A stretch of 6,268 bases of DNA from an uncultured Mesorhizobium sp. (GTDB lineage: Bacteria > Pseudomonadota > Alphaproteobacteria > Rhizobiales > Rhizobiaceae): contig CATMOC010000234.1 of the NCBI GenBank assembly GCA_950071955.1, positions 1-6,268 on the forward strand. Direction: 5' to 3'. How positions within the stretch are numbered: position 1 is the first letter of the stretch; the number at the start of each line of letters is the position of its first letter. The position numbers and the translations under genes were made by a program. The notes below the pieces were generated by a model, which saw nothing but the letters and a program-made list of their open reading frames with translations, was not told the origin of the DNA and searched no databases. Positions 1-6,268 of this stretch are shown one piece after another.

Positions 1-161
1 CCGCAGACTGGCCGCACCCATATTCGCGCGAACGGGCGACCTTCCCGCTGGGCGACATGGCGTCAGCGAAATACTGGCCGCCGGTCTCGCGCATCGACAA
101 CGTCGCCGGCGACCGCAATCTCGTCTGTTCCTGTCCTCCCGTCGAGGCGCTGGCAAGCTAG
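1..161 (+). CDS. gcvP: Glycine dehydrogenase (decarboxylating), P protein, 3' end only
   Basis: This is the C-terminal end of the P protein of the glycine cleavage system, the cytoplasmic PLP enzyme that decarboxylates glycine and passes the aminomethyl group to lipoyl-GcvH. The gene begins outside the window. The frame starts at base 3 and gives 52 residues before TAG at 159-161. Recognition rests on the conserved GcvP tail: [14 protein letters not shown], then [12 protein letters not shown], then [14 protein letters not shown], which closely follows the known ends of proteobacterial GcvP (KYWP..RID..YGDRNL.C.C.P). The usual Tyr before GDRN is Ala here (NVAGDRN), a minor variation. The PLP lysine and catalytic core lie upstream and are not visible. 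In rhizobia gcvP is normally the last gene of gcvTHP, and the non-coding stretch after it agrees with that. The gene is functionally unrelated to the rest of the window. Confidence 0.93.
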   Translation, partial: ADWPHPYSRERATFPLGDMASAKYWPPVSRIDNVAGDRNLVCSCPPVEALAS

Positions 162-162
162 C

Positions 163-191
163 CAGCCCCGCAAGCGAGGCGGCCCGGGCTG
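163..191 (+). terminator. Possible gcvP terminator hairpin (weak)
   Basis: CAGCCC at 163-168 can pair with GGGCTG at 186-191, starting one base after the gcvP stop codon. The following bases (TCTTGCTTCGTT) are only moderately T-rich, so this is at best a weak intrinsic terminator. The dyad at 227-254 is an alternative end point. The call rests on position and base pairing only. Confidence 0.3.
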
Positions 192-226
192 TCTTGCTTC
201 GTTGCAGGCGAAGAACACCGGCTGAG

Positions 227-254
227 GCGCGGTCCGAGGATCGACGGTCCGCGC
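227..254. repeat. GC-rich inverted repeat sharing an arm with the dyad at 948-984
   Basis: GCGCGG (227-232) pairs with CCGCGC (249-254). After a single T-T mismatch, CCG (234-236) pairs with CGG (245-247) around an 8-base loop. The left arm GCGCGGTCCG is identical to the left arm of the perfect hairpin at 948-957, so the two dyads bracket the Spy-like gene. No T-run follows. It could act as a terminator-like structure for gcvP, a protein-binding site, or a copy of a small dispersed hairpin element. The sequence does not decide between these. Confidence 0.5.
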
Positions 255-288
255 TTCCGCACCCGAATGGAGGAGTTCTGTTGCGTTA

Positions 289-302
289 TTGATGTGCATC
301 AA
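289..302. promoter_or_regulatory. FNR/FixK-type anaerobox (TTGAT-N4-ATCAA)
   Basis: TTGATGTGCATCAA is a perfect match to the TTGAT-N4-ATCAA half-site pair bound by FNR, FixK and FnrN regulators of the Crp/Fnr family. In alphaproteobacteria these activate genes under low oxygen. The centre lies about 64 bases upstream of the ATG of the Spy-like gene. If the box acted at the common -41.5 position, transcription would start near base 337, just ahead of the ribosome binding site at 345-352. No convincing -10 hexamer is visible near 325-330, so activator dependence or another geometry is possible. The site falls inside a longer upstream reading frame beginning at 267, which argues against that start. 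Confidence 0.7.
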
Positions 303-359
303 CGAATCCGCCTTCCGGAGGTGCTTCCTTTCCGTTTCCCGAACAGGAAGGATACGCTG

Positions 360-923
360 ATGTCAGTCTCAAGCTTGAAGAAGGCCTTCATGGCCGGTGC
401 GCTGTTGATGATGGTGGCCGGTCCCGTCGCGGCCGACGACGATGACGATTGGAGCGGGTCGGGTCCGCGCTGGGGCATGGGTCACATGATGGGGAGCCGC
501 GGCGGCCCGATGATGGGCTATGGCTGGGGCGGCCCGGATACGATGCTCGATCGCATCGATGGCAGACTTGCCTTCATGCGGACGGAGCTCAAGATCACCG
601 ACGAGCAGACGCCCGCCTGGGAGGCATTCGCGTCCGTCGTGCGCGACACGGCCGAGACGCACAATACGCTGATGCGTTCCACGATGGAGGAAGTCTGGAG
701 CGGTGATTTCCAGAAGAAACCGCTTCCGGAGCGCCTATCAATCCAGGAAACACATCTGGAAGCCCGTCTCGAACAGGTGAGGCAGGTCAAGGAAAAGGCG
801 GACGCGCTCTATGCCGTGCTGGATGACGAGCAGAAGAATGCGGCCGACGACGTGGTGCTGCCGATGATGGGCATGGGCCATGGCCGCGGCTTCGGACGCG
901 GAATGATGCCGTTCCGCGAATAG
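360..923 (+). CDS. Exported Spy/CpxP-like protein with LTxxQ motifs and Met/His/Gly-rich ends
   Basis: This is a 187-residue periplasmic protein of the Spy/CpxP (LTxxQ) family, whose members are chaperones or metal and envelope-stress proteins. Residues 1-25 form a signal peptide: KK near the start, a hydrophobic stretch MAGALLMMVAGPVAA, and likely cleavage after Ala25. The mature protein opens with five Asp, then a Met/His/Gly/Trp-rich segment (about 36-60). A helical core follows (about 62-165). It carries a first motif LKITDEQ with W87 and F90 (77-90) and a second motif LDDEQ (154-158). The end (168-184) is again Met/Gly/His-rich. ATG at 360 is chosen because AGGAAGGA (345-352) sits 7 bases upstream and the signal peptide begins there. 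The in-frame ATG at 267 would add 31 residues ahead of the signal peptide. An anaerobox lies upstream. The gene is alone and converges with the ABC operon. Metal binding is inferred from composition, not shown. Confidence 0.87.
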   Translation: MSVSSLKKAFMAGALLMMVAGPVAADDDDDWSGSGPRWGMGHMMGSRGGPMMGYGWGGPDTMLDRIDGRLAFMRTELKITDEQTPAWEAFASVVRDTAETHNTLMRSTMEEVWSGDFQKKPLPERLSIQETHLEARLEQVRQVKEKADALYAVLDDEQKNAADDVVLPMMGMGHGRGFGRGMMPFRE

Positions 924-947
924 AAGCTGGCATTGGGATGGGAGTTC

Positions 948-984
948 GCGCGGTCCGCAGCCCGGGTGTCGAGGCGGACCGCGC
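948..984. terminator. Perfect 10-bp hairpin between convergent genes, likely bidirectional terminator
   Basis: GCGCGGTCCG (948-957) and CGGACCGCGC (975-984) form a perfect 10-bp inverted repeat around a 17-base loop that itself contains CCCGGG. It lies 24 bases after the stop of the Spy-like gene and 54 bases after the stop of the last permease gene on the other strand, where a shared terminator would be expected. Neither side has a T-run, so it is not a textbook intrinsic terminator. It may instead block exonucleases or belong to the same hairpin family as the dyad at 227-254. The rest of the 924-1038 gap shows nothing else. Confidence 0.55.
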
Positions 985-1038
985 TCATGAATTCCCCATG
1001 GACTGCGACTTCGAGACCGAGGGAAAGGTCATGCGGCG

Positions 1039-1803
1039 TCATGCCTGCAGTCGCCAGCGCAGCAACCAGCGCTCGATCTGCGACAGCATGAGAGCCGAAG
1101 CCAACCCGATCAGCCCGAGTATGACGATCCCCGCAAACAGGTCGGCCGAGCGGAAGCTGCGAGCGGCCAGCATGATCCATTGTCCGAGTCCGGTGCGGCT
1201 GGTCAGCATTTCTCCCACGATCGTAATGATCAGCGCGACCACCAGTCCCACCCGCATCCCGGACAGGATGTCCGGCAACGCGTTCGGCAGCGCGATGATC
1301 CGCAGGTAGCTGAAGCGGCCAAGCCGCAGCATGCGGCTGACCTCGACCAGGCGCACGTCGACGGCGGCAACGCCGTAGGCAGTGGCGAGCAGCATCGGCC
1401 ACACCGCGCCGAAACCTACCGAAGCGAGAACCATCGCGTCGGACAGGCCGAAGAAGGTGATCGCCACGGGGATCGCTGCAGAGGCCGGCAGCGGCCGCAG
1501 CAGTTCGAGGGTAGGCATCACATAATTCCGCGCGAAGGCCGAGATACCGATCCATGCGCCGACCATGATCCCGAGCACCGACGCCAGCAGCCATCCCAGG
1601 AAGATGCGCTCCAGCGTTTCCGCGGTGGCGGAAGCCAGCCGGCCGTCTTCGAAACCATTGGCGAGGGCGTTGAAGGCGGCGAGCGGCGGCGGCAGAAACA
1701 CCGGCGCCACCAGCCGGTAGGCACTGATCAGATGCCACAGGAAGACGAGCAGCGCCGCAAAGCACACGCTCGCCAGGCCCCAGAGGAGGTCGCGCTGCCT
1801 CAT
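1039..1803 (-). CDS. ABC transporter permease, SsuC/TauC (NitT/TauT) type, second of two
   Basis: This is a 254-residue inner-membrane subunit of an importer, the usual length for the binding-protein-dependent permease family. Hydrophobic segments lie near residues 8-27, 68-88, 108-120, 124-146, 182-200 and 222-240. The cytoplasmic EAA-type coupling loop, which contacts the ATPase, reads DVRLVEVSRMLRLG (149-162) and then IIALPNALPDI (169-179). RPLPASAAIPVAITFFGL (103-120) matches the family's typical RP.P..A.IP......G segment. ATG at 1803 overlaps the stop of the upstream permease gene as ATGA, implying translational coupling. This is the last gene of the operon; a hairpin lies beyond it. Its sequence differs clearly from the neighbouring permease, so the two probably form a heterodimeric channel rather than two homodimers. 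The substrate is unknown. Confidence 0.9.
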   Translation of the reverse strand: MRQRDLLWGLASVCFAALLVFLWHLISAYRLVAPVFLPPPLAAFNALANGFEDGRLASATAETLERIFLGWLLASVLGIMVGAWIGISAFARNYVMPTLELLRPLPASAAIPVAITFFGLSDAMVLASVGFGAVWPMLLATAYGVAAVDVRLVEVSRMLRLGRFSYLRIIALPNALPDILSGMRVGLVVALIITIVGEMLTSRTGLGQWIMLAARSFRSADLFAGIVILGLIGLASALMLSQIERWLLRWRLQA

Positions 1804-2551
1804 CGCCTGGGTCCAGTGAAGTTCATGCGGCGCAGCACGATGCCTTCGATCCGCACCAGCAGGTAGTTGAAGCTCCATCCGACGATGATGAGCCAGACGA
1901 GGTAGGCGAACATCCACTCTGGCCGCAGCGCCTGCTGCGCGATCTGCATTCCGTAGCCGAGGCCGAGCGGGTTCACCGCCACTTCGACGGTGACCGCCAC
2001 GATCAGCGAAACGGTGGCGGCCAGGCGGAGCGCGACGAAGATCCGCGGCAGGGCGGAAGGCAGAACGATCTTCCAGATCGCCTGAGCGCGCGACATCCCG
2101 AGCACGCGCGCCACCTCCAGCAGGCGCGGTTCGATACCGGCGACCGCTGCGCGCGTGAGCACGAGAACGGTCCAGACGACGCCGAAGGCGACGACCGCGA
2201 TCTCGAGCCGGAAGCCCAGCCCGAAGACCAGCATGAAGAGAGGAATGATGGCGACGGAAGGCACCGGCCGGACGAGTTCGATCGAAACGGTCATCAACCT
2301 GTTGAGCACGCCGGAGAGGCCAAGAACGATGCCGGCGAGAATCCCAGCGGAACCGCCCACGAGCAGGCCGCCAAGCGCGGCGCCCAACGTCTCGAGCGTG
2401 GCTCGGATCATTGATCCATCCGCCAGCGCCTGCAGCAGCGATGCCAGGATCTCCACGGGACTCGCCAGGGCGTCGCTCTGGATGCCGTATGTGGTGGCGG
2501 CAAACTGGGCGGCGGCAATCACGGATACGGGGAGGATGGCGCCCCTCCAGT

Positions 2552-2555
<4 letters not shown>
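1800..2555 (-). CDS. ABC transporter permease, SsuC/TauC (NitT/TauT) type, first of two
   Basis: This is a 251-residue inner-membrane permease of the binding-protein-dependent family. Hydrophobic stretches are near residues 7-22, 58-80, 98-113, 117-136, 173-193 and 214-233. RPVPSVAIIPLFMLVFGLG (96-114) is a near-standard match to the SsuC/TauC/NrtB group. The EAA-type loop runs GIEPRLLEVARVLGMS (140-155) to KIVLPSALPRIF (162-173). The start at 2555 overlaps the ATPase stop as ATGA (2552-2555), and its own stop overlaps the next permease start as ATGA (1800-1803). A weak ribosome binding site is compatible with re-initiation by coupled ribosomes. It pairs with the downstream permease and is powered by the upstream ATPase. 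Specificity cannot be inferred from the permease alone. Confidence 0.91.
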
Positions 2556-3325
<770 letters not shown>

Positions 3326-3326
3326 C

Positions 3327-4847
3327 TCAGGAAGGAGCCCCGACCGGTGCGGCGTAGGCGGGCGGTGGCACGAAGGCGTGGTAGCGCTCCTCCAGCAGTC
3401 TTGCGAAGCGGATACAAAGGATATCGTCGAGCTGATCGCCGACGATCTGGACCCCAATCGGCAGTCCATCGTCGGAAAATCCGACCGGTGCGACGGTGGA
3501 GGGCAGGAAGAACGCGCCTGTATAACCGGCCCAGAAGAGCTGCCGACCGAACGGCACATCGCGGCCGTTGACGGTGAGCGTGCGCCATGCCGGTGCCCGC
3601 TCGTCATGCGGGAACGCTGTGGTCGCCAGTACGGGGCAAAGCAGGATGTCGCATTCCTCGAAGAAGCCGCGCCAGCTTGCCGCGATCGCGTGTCGTTCCT
3701 CGTTCAGCCGCAGCCATTCCCGGTGACTCATGGTGACACCCTGGAGGAACATCGTGCGCAGTTGGCTTTTCGGACCCGCAAGGTCGGACTTTTCGATCTC
3801 GAAGGCAGCGATATCCGCATCGGTCATGTCCTGCGAGATCGCCGCCCGCATCAACAGCTCGTAGACTTCATGGACGCGCTGGCTGTCGAGCCCGGGGCGC
3901 CAGCCGACGCGAACGTCCGCACCCTCACCACGCAGGAATTCAGCCAACCGGGAGAGCTGGCGTTCTATCGCACTATCGACCTCGGCATAATCGTCGTTGA
4001 GGATCACCCCGATCTTCAACCCGCGAAAGGAGTCGATCTTCCGTTCTTCGGCGCGCCGGTACTGACCTGGGAACCGTTCGTGACTGGCATCGGCCAATAT
4101 GCGGAACTCTGTCTCGAGATCCTCAGCGCTTCGGGCAAGCGGACCGATCACGGAAATGTCGCCGGCGGCGTGTCGCGTTCGCAGGGAGTGGCCGGCGGAG
4201 GAACAGAGCCCGTATGTGGGCTTGTGGGCGAACACGCCGCAGTAATGAGCCGGGTTGCGAAGCGACGAGGCTATGTCGCTGCCGAGCTCCAGAGCCGAGA
4301 GGCCGGCCGCCAGCGCCGCGGCGGAACCGCCCGAGGAACCGCCAGGCGTCCTGTCCAGGTTCCATGGGTTGCGCGTGCGTCCATAGATTTCGTTGGCGCT
4401 CTGGGCGTCGGCAAGACCCGGCGGTACGTTCGTCTTGCCGAAAATGACCGCACCGGCAGCCTTGAGGCGGGAGACGGCGACCGCGTCTGTCACCGCGACG
4501 TTGTCGCGGAAGGGGAGCAGGCCATAGGTCGTCGGAGTACCGGCGAGATTGAAGGATTCCTTGATCGTCATCGGCACGCCGTGGAGCGGGCCGAGCGGAC
4601 CGTCCGAGGCGACCGCATCGTCGGCTGCCTTCGCGGCGCGTCTCGCCTCCTCGATATCGAGCACGACGATGGCGTTTATGGAGGGATTGTAAGCGTCCAC
4701 ACGGTCCAGATAGCCCTCGAGGAGCTCTTCCGCGCTAACCTCTCTGGCCCGAATCCGGCGGGCCAGCGTCGCTGCCGAGCTGAAAAAATCGTCTGCCACT
4801 CTGGGTCTTTCGAAATTGGACGCTCGGCCAGGGAGGTCGACCGCCAC
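3327..4847 (-). CDS. Amidase-signature family hydrolase
   Basis: This is a 506-residue enzyme of the amidase-signature family, which hydrolyses carboxamides to acid and amine or ammonia using a Ser-cisSer-Lys triad. The triad is visible: Lys96 in VPMTIKES, cis-Ser171 in TPGGSSGGSAAALAAG (168-183) and nucleophile Ser195 in GSDIASSLRNPAHYCGV. The 24-residue Ser-Ser spacing equals that of fatty acid amide hydrolase. The nucleophile loop is odd: the usual Gly-Gly before the Ser is Ala193-Ser194, in the oxyanion-hole region. No signal peptide is seen, so it is cytoplasmic. GTG at 4847, 9 bases after the binding-protein stop with a weak CAGG site, gives this length. A GTG at 4799 (residue 17, giving VADDFFSSAATLARRIR) is a credible alternative because many relatives begin close to that point. 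Its place inside an ABC operon suggests it acts on the imported compound. The substrate is unknown. Confidence 0.9.
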   Translation of the reverse strand: MAVDLPGRASNFERPRVADDFFSSAATLARRIRAREVSAEELLEGYLDRVDAYNPSINAIVVLDIEEARRAAKAADDAVASDGPLGPLHGVPMTIKESFNLAGTPTTYGLLPFRDNVAVTDAVAVSRLKAAGAVIFGKTNVPPGLADAQSANEIYGRTRNPWNLDRTPGGSSGGSAAALAAGLSALELGSDIASSLRNPAHYCGVFAHKPTYGLCSSAGHSLRTRHAAGDISVIGPLARSAEDLETEFRILADASHERFPGQYRRAEERKIDSFRGLKIGVILNDDYAEVDSAIERQLSRLAEFLRGEGADVRVGWRPGLDSQRVHEVYELLMRAAISQDMTDADIAAFEIEKSDLAGPKSQLRTMFLQGVTMSHREWLRLNEERHAIAASWRGFFEECDILLCPVLATTAFPHDERAPAWRTLTVNGRDVPFGRQLFWAGYTGAFFLPSTVAPVGFSDDGLPIGVQIVGDQLDDILCIRFARLLEERYHAFVPPPAYAAPVGAPS

Positions 4848-4856
4848 CGTCGCCTG

Positions 4857-5801
4857 CTACCTGAAGTAGGACGGGATCAGATCCTTCCCCTCGACGTCCG
4901 ATGACAACATCCCCTGATCCTTCATCGTGTCGATCCAGTACTGGATCCCCTCAGCCGGCACCACGGAGGTGAAGGTGCCCCAACGGGAGGTCGCCACTAC
5001 CGGCTCCGGAAGCTTGGTCCATTTTGCGAAGCTCTTGCGTGCCTCCGCGTCATTCGCCTTGATGAACTCGGCCGCTTCCGCGAGGGCATCTCGAAACCCC
5101 TTCACTTCCTCTGGATGGTCTTCGGCCCATTCCCGGGAAGAAACGAAGATGACGATGGGCGCCCCGTCGGGCATCGTCGCGACGAAGTCGCCGGTGTCAT
5201 AGCCGGCGCCCTCCTTGATCATCTTCGAGTAGAAGGGATCGACGGATACGACCGCATCCACGTTGCCGCTGGTCAGCAGGTCCTGCATCTGCGGGAACGG
5301 CACCTCCACGAAACGGACTTTCGAGTAGTCGCTGTCGTTTTCCCGCATCCAACGTTGCACCATCGCCTGGTGATACGATTCCAGGCCGACTACGCCGACC
5401 GTCTTGCCCTCGAGTTCCTTTGGCGACTTGATGTTGCTGTCCTTGCGCGCGAGCACGCCGACAGCCGGCGGCTGGACCGAGGGGAAGGCCGATGCTCCCG
5501 CGATTACCGAGAGTTCTATGCCTGCCTGCCAGGCGGCAAGGACCGGGATGAGCACGGTGTGCCCTACCTCGGCCGACCCCGACGCGATCGCGCTGATCAT
5601 CACCGAGGGGTTCGGCGCCGCCGTCAGTTCGACGTCCAGCCCTCGCTTGTCGAAGAACCCTTGGTCCTCGGCCACGAAGAGCGGGAGACCATCGCTGATC
5701 GGTACGAAATTCACCCGGATGGGATCTGCCGCGGCACCGGTGACGGCAAGTCCACCGGCGAGCCCTACGGCAGTCAAAATACGGCGCAATGTGCCCAGCA
5801 T
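4857..5801 (-). CDS. Periplasmic substrate-binding protein, NMT1/THI5-like (SsuA/TauA group)
   Basis: This is a 314-residue exported binding protein that captures the solute for the two permeases and the ATPase. Residues 1-25 form a signal peptide (RR, a hydrophobic core, AAA before Asp26). The mature start reads IRVNFVPISDGLPLFVAEDQ and then GFFDKRGLDVEL, the usual opening of NMT1-like proteins. Further family features are DLLTSGNVDAVVSVDPF (174-190), the hinge region, and a helical C-terminus ending in SYFR. ATG at 5801 is preferred over the adjacent GTG at 5804 because GGGAGG (5809-5814) is 7 bases from the ATG but only 4 from the GTG. This is the first gene of the operon, behind the promoter at 5829-5860. 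The family covers sulfonates, nitrate, thiamine-pyrimidine precursors and aromatic acids, so specificity stays open. Confidence 0.91.
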   Translation of the reverse strand: MLGTLRRILTAVGLAGGLAVTGAAADPIRVNFVPISDGLPLFVAEDQGFFDKRGLDVELTAAPNPSVMISAIASGSAEVGHTVLIPVLAAWQAGIELSVIAGASAFPSVQPPAVGVLARKDSNIKSPKELEGKTVGVVGLESYHQAMVQRWMRENDSDYSKVRFVEVPFPQMQDLLTSGNVDAVVSVDPFYSKMIKEGAGYDTGDFVATMPDGAPIVIFVSSREWAEDHPEEVKGFRDALAEAAEFIKANDAEARKSFAKWTKLPEPVVATSRWGTFTSVVPAEGIQYWIDTMKDQGMLSSDVEGKDLIPSYFR

Positions 5802-5808
5802 CACTCGT

Positions 5809-5814
5809 CCTCCC
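5809..5814 (-). promoter_or_regulatory. Strong ribosome binding site of the binding-protein gene
   Basis: On the minus strand GGGAGG lies 7 bases before the ATG at 5801 and 4 bases before the GTG at 5804, so it favours the ATG. It is by far the best Shine-Dalgarno sequence of the operon, which suits the first gene and the high copy number usual for binding proteins. Confidence 0.75.
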
Positions 5815-5828
5815 TTGTAAGGTTGTCT

Positions 5829-5860
5829 GATATAAGGATTGCTTATTTCAATCCTGTCAA
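5829..5860 (-). promoter_or_regulatory. Promoter of the transporter-amidase operon
   Basis: On the minus strand a perfect TTGACA (-35, bases 5860-5855) is followed 19 bases later by TTATAT (5835-5830), close to the alphaproteobacterial -10 CTATAT. With a 20-base spacer TATATC (5834-5829) is the alternative. Transcription would start near 5820-5823, leaving a short leader before the ribosome binding site. The spacer is longer than the optimal 17 and is filled with inverted repeats, which points to a regulated rather than constitutive promoter. Confidence 0.6.
5832..5855. promoter_or_regulatory. Interlocked inverted repeats, candidate operator for the MarR-family regulator
   Basis: Two dyads overlap in an AT-rich island. 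One is AGGATTG-N7-CAATCCT (5835-5841 and 5849-5855); the other is ATAAG-N5-CTTAT (5832-5836 and 5842-5846). Both arms of each are perfect. They fill the space between the -35 and -10 elements, so a bound dimer should block RNA polymerase. The size (15-21 bp) fits MarR-family operators, and a MarR-type gene lies 96 bases away. The link between this regulator and this site is inference. Confidence 0.55.
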
Positions 5861-5896
5861 GGGTAAGTGCAATGCTCTTCGCCGTTGCATCTGCCG

Positions 5897-5943
5897 TCGG
5901 CCCGGCCTCGGTTCCATGGGAATCAACCGCCGCCGGCTGCCGA
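5897..5943. terminator. Long imperfect hairpin directly after the MarR-type gene
   Basis: TCGGC-CCGGC (5897-5906) pairs with GCCGG (5932-5936) and GCCGA (5939-5943) with a two-base CT bulge. Inside, CGG/CCG (5909-5911, 5927-5929) and TTCC/GGAA (5912-5915, 5919-5922) extend the stem to about 17 pairs with an ATG loop in the plus strand. It starts 7 bases past the regulator stop codon, so it probably ends or protects the regulator mRNA. No T-run follows on the minus strand, so intrinsic termination is uncertain. The remaining bases of the 5802-5950 gap hold the operon promoter. Confidence 0.45.
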
Positions 5944-5950
5944 TGCCAGA

Positions 5951-6268
5951 TCAGGATCCGAGAGATCTGAGCACGTCGCGCTGTTCGGATGCGGTCTTGG
6001 CGTGGGAGGCGCGAAGTTCGCGGAGCAGTCCCGAAAGGATTCTGCGCAGTTCCGAAAAGTCATCTTCGGACAGAGACGAGAAAGCCGAGCTTTCGACAGA
6101 GTCGGCGATGGCGTCGGCCTCGGCCAGAATCTCCCGCCCGGCTTGGGTGAGCGCGGCAGCGAGAATGCGCCGGTTCTGAGGGTTAGGAGAGCGGTGCAGC
6201 AGACCGCGACGCTCCAGCCCCGCAACGATCTCGATCATCGACTGCTGCGTGACGAAGAAACGCCTCGA
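5951..6268 (-). CDS. MarR-family transcriptional regulator, 5' end missing
   Basis: This is the C-terminal 105 residues of a winged-helix regulator, running off the right edge of the window and ending at TGA (5953-5951). The frame stays open to base 6268, so the ATG at 6238 is internal: it falls inside the recognition helix. The helix-turn-helix and wing are clear: FVTQQSMIEIVAGLERRGLL (visible residues 5-24) is the V(T/S)Q....V..LE.RGL(V/L) signature, and HRSPNPQNRRILAAALTQAG (25-44) is the wing with the conserved R..... (D/N)RR. A C-terminal dimerisation helix follows (SEDDFSELRRILSGLLRELR). Most MarR proteins are repressors released by small ligands, often aromatic or amide-type compounds. 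It lies upstream of and on the same strand as the transporter-amidase operon, with candidate operator repeats between them, so control of that operon is likely but unproven. Confidence 0.88.
   Translation of the reverse strand, partial: SRRFFVTQQSMIEIVAGLERRGLLHRSPNPQNRRILAAALTQAGREILAEADAIADSVESSAFSSLSEDDFSELRRILSGLLRELRASHAKTASEQRDVLRSLGS

Noticed and set aside
197..213. CTTCG / CGAAG hairpin after gcvP
   Set aside because: Only five pairs with a seven-base loop and no T-run, so too weak to call a terminator.
267..359. Upstream ATG at 267 as start of the Spy-like protein
   Set aside because: It would put 31 unrelated residues before a clear signal peptide and would place the anaerobox inside the coding region. 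The ATG at 360 has a better placed ribosome binding site.
809..1765. Minus-strand frame of 318 codons overlapping the last permease and the Spy-like gene end
   Set aside because: It is rich in Arg and Ala with no transmembrane or domain pattern and is out of frame with the recognised permease.
5868..5889. Short inverted repeat TGCAA / TTGCA upstream of the -35 element
   Set aside because: Five-base arms with a 12-base gap are expected by chance. Nothing else marks it as a second operator.
5115..6179. Open frame of 354 codons on the plus strand across the binding protein, promoter and regulator
   Set aside because: It runs antisense through two recognised genes and the intergenic promoter, has no family features and no good ribosome binding site.

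Overview
The window looks like the chromosome of a GC-rich alphaproteobacterium, probably Hyphomicrobiales (the Rhizobium/Mesorhizobium/Phyllobacterium neighbourhood). The reasons are the rhizobial-type C-terminus of GcvP, the codon bias, the tightly overlapping ABC genes and an FNR/FixK-type TTGAT-N4-ATCAA box. The genus cannot be fixed from the sequence alone.

Left part (1-1038, plus strand). The window opens inside the last codons of gcvP (glycine decarboxylase P protein), which ends at 161. A 198-base gap follows. It holds GC-rich dyads that may end gcvP transcription and a perfect anaerobox at 289-302. The gap leads into a small exported Spy/CpxP-like (LTxxQ) protein whose mature ends are rich in Met, His and Gly. 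A perfect 10-bp hairpin sits between this gene and the convergent operon. One arm of it, GCGCGGTCCG, also starts a dyad upstream of the same gene.

Central part (1039-5801, minus strand). This is one compact five-gene operon. In order of transcription it encodes a periplasmic NMT1/THI5-like substrate-binding protein, an amidase-signature hydrolase, a NitT/TauT-type ABC ATPase, and two different SsuC/TauC-type permeases. Spacings are 9 nt, 1 nt, a 4-nt ATGA overlap and another 4-nt ATGA overlap, so translation is probably coupled throughout. The simplest reading is import of a small organic solute followed by cytoplasmic hydrolysis of an amide bond in it. The substrate cannot be read from the sequence.

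Right part (5802-6268, minus strand). A 149-base gap upstream of the operon contains a TTGACA-type promoter with two interlocked inverted repeats between or overlapping its -35 and -10 elements. Next to the regulator gene the gap also holds a long imperfect hairpin. Beyond it lies the 3' part of a MarR-family regulator on the same strand, cut by the window edge. It is the obvious candidate to bind the dyads and control the transporter-amidase operon, perhaps in response to the imported compound.

No mobile elements, CRISPR arrays, tRNA or rRNA genes were seen. The long open frames antisense to the amidase and permeases are GC-bias shadows.
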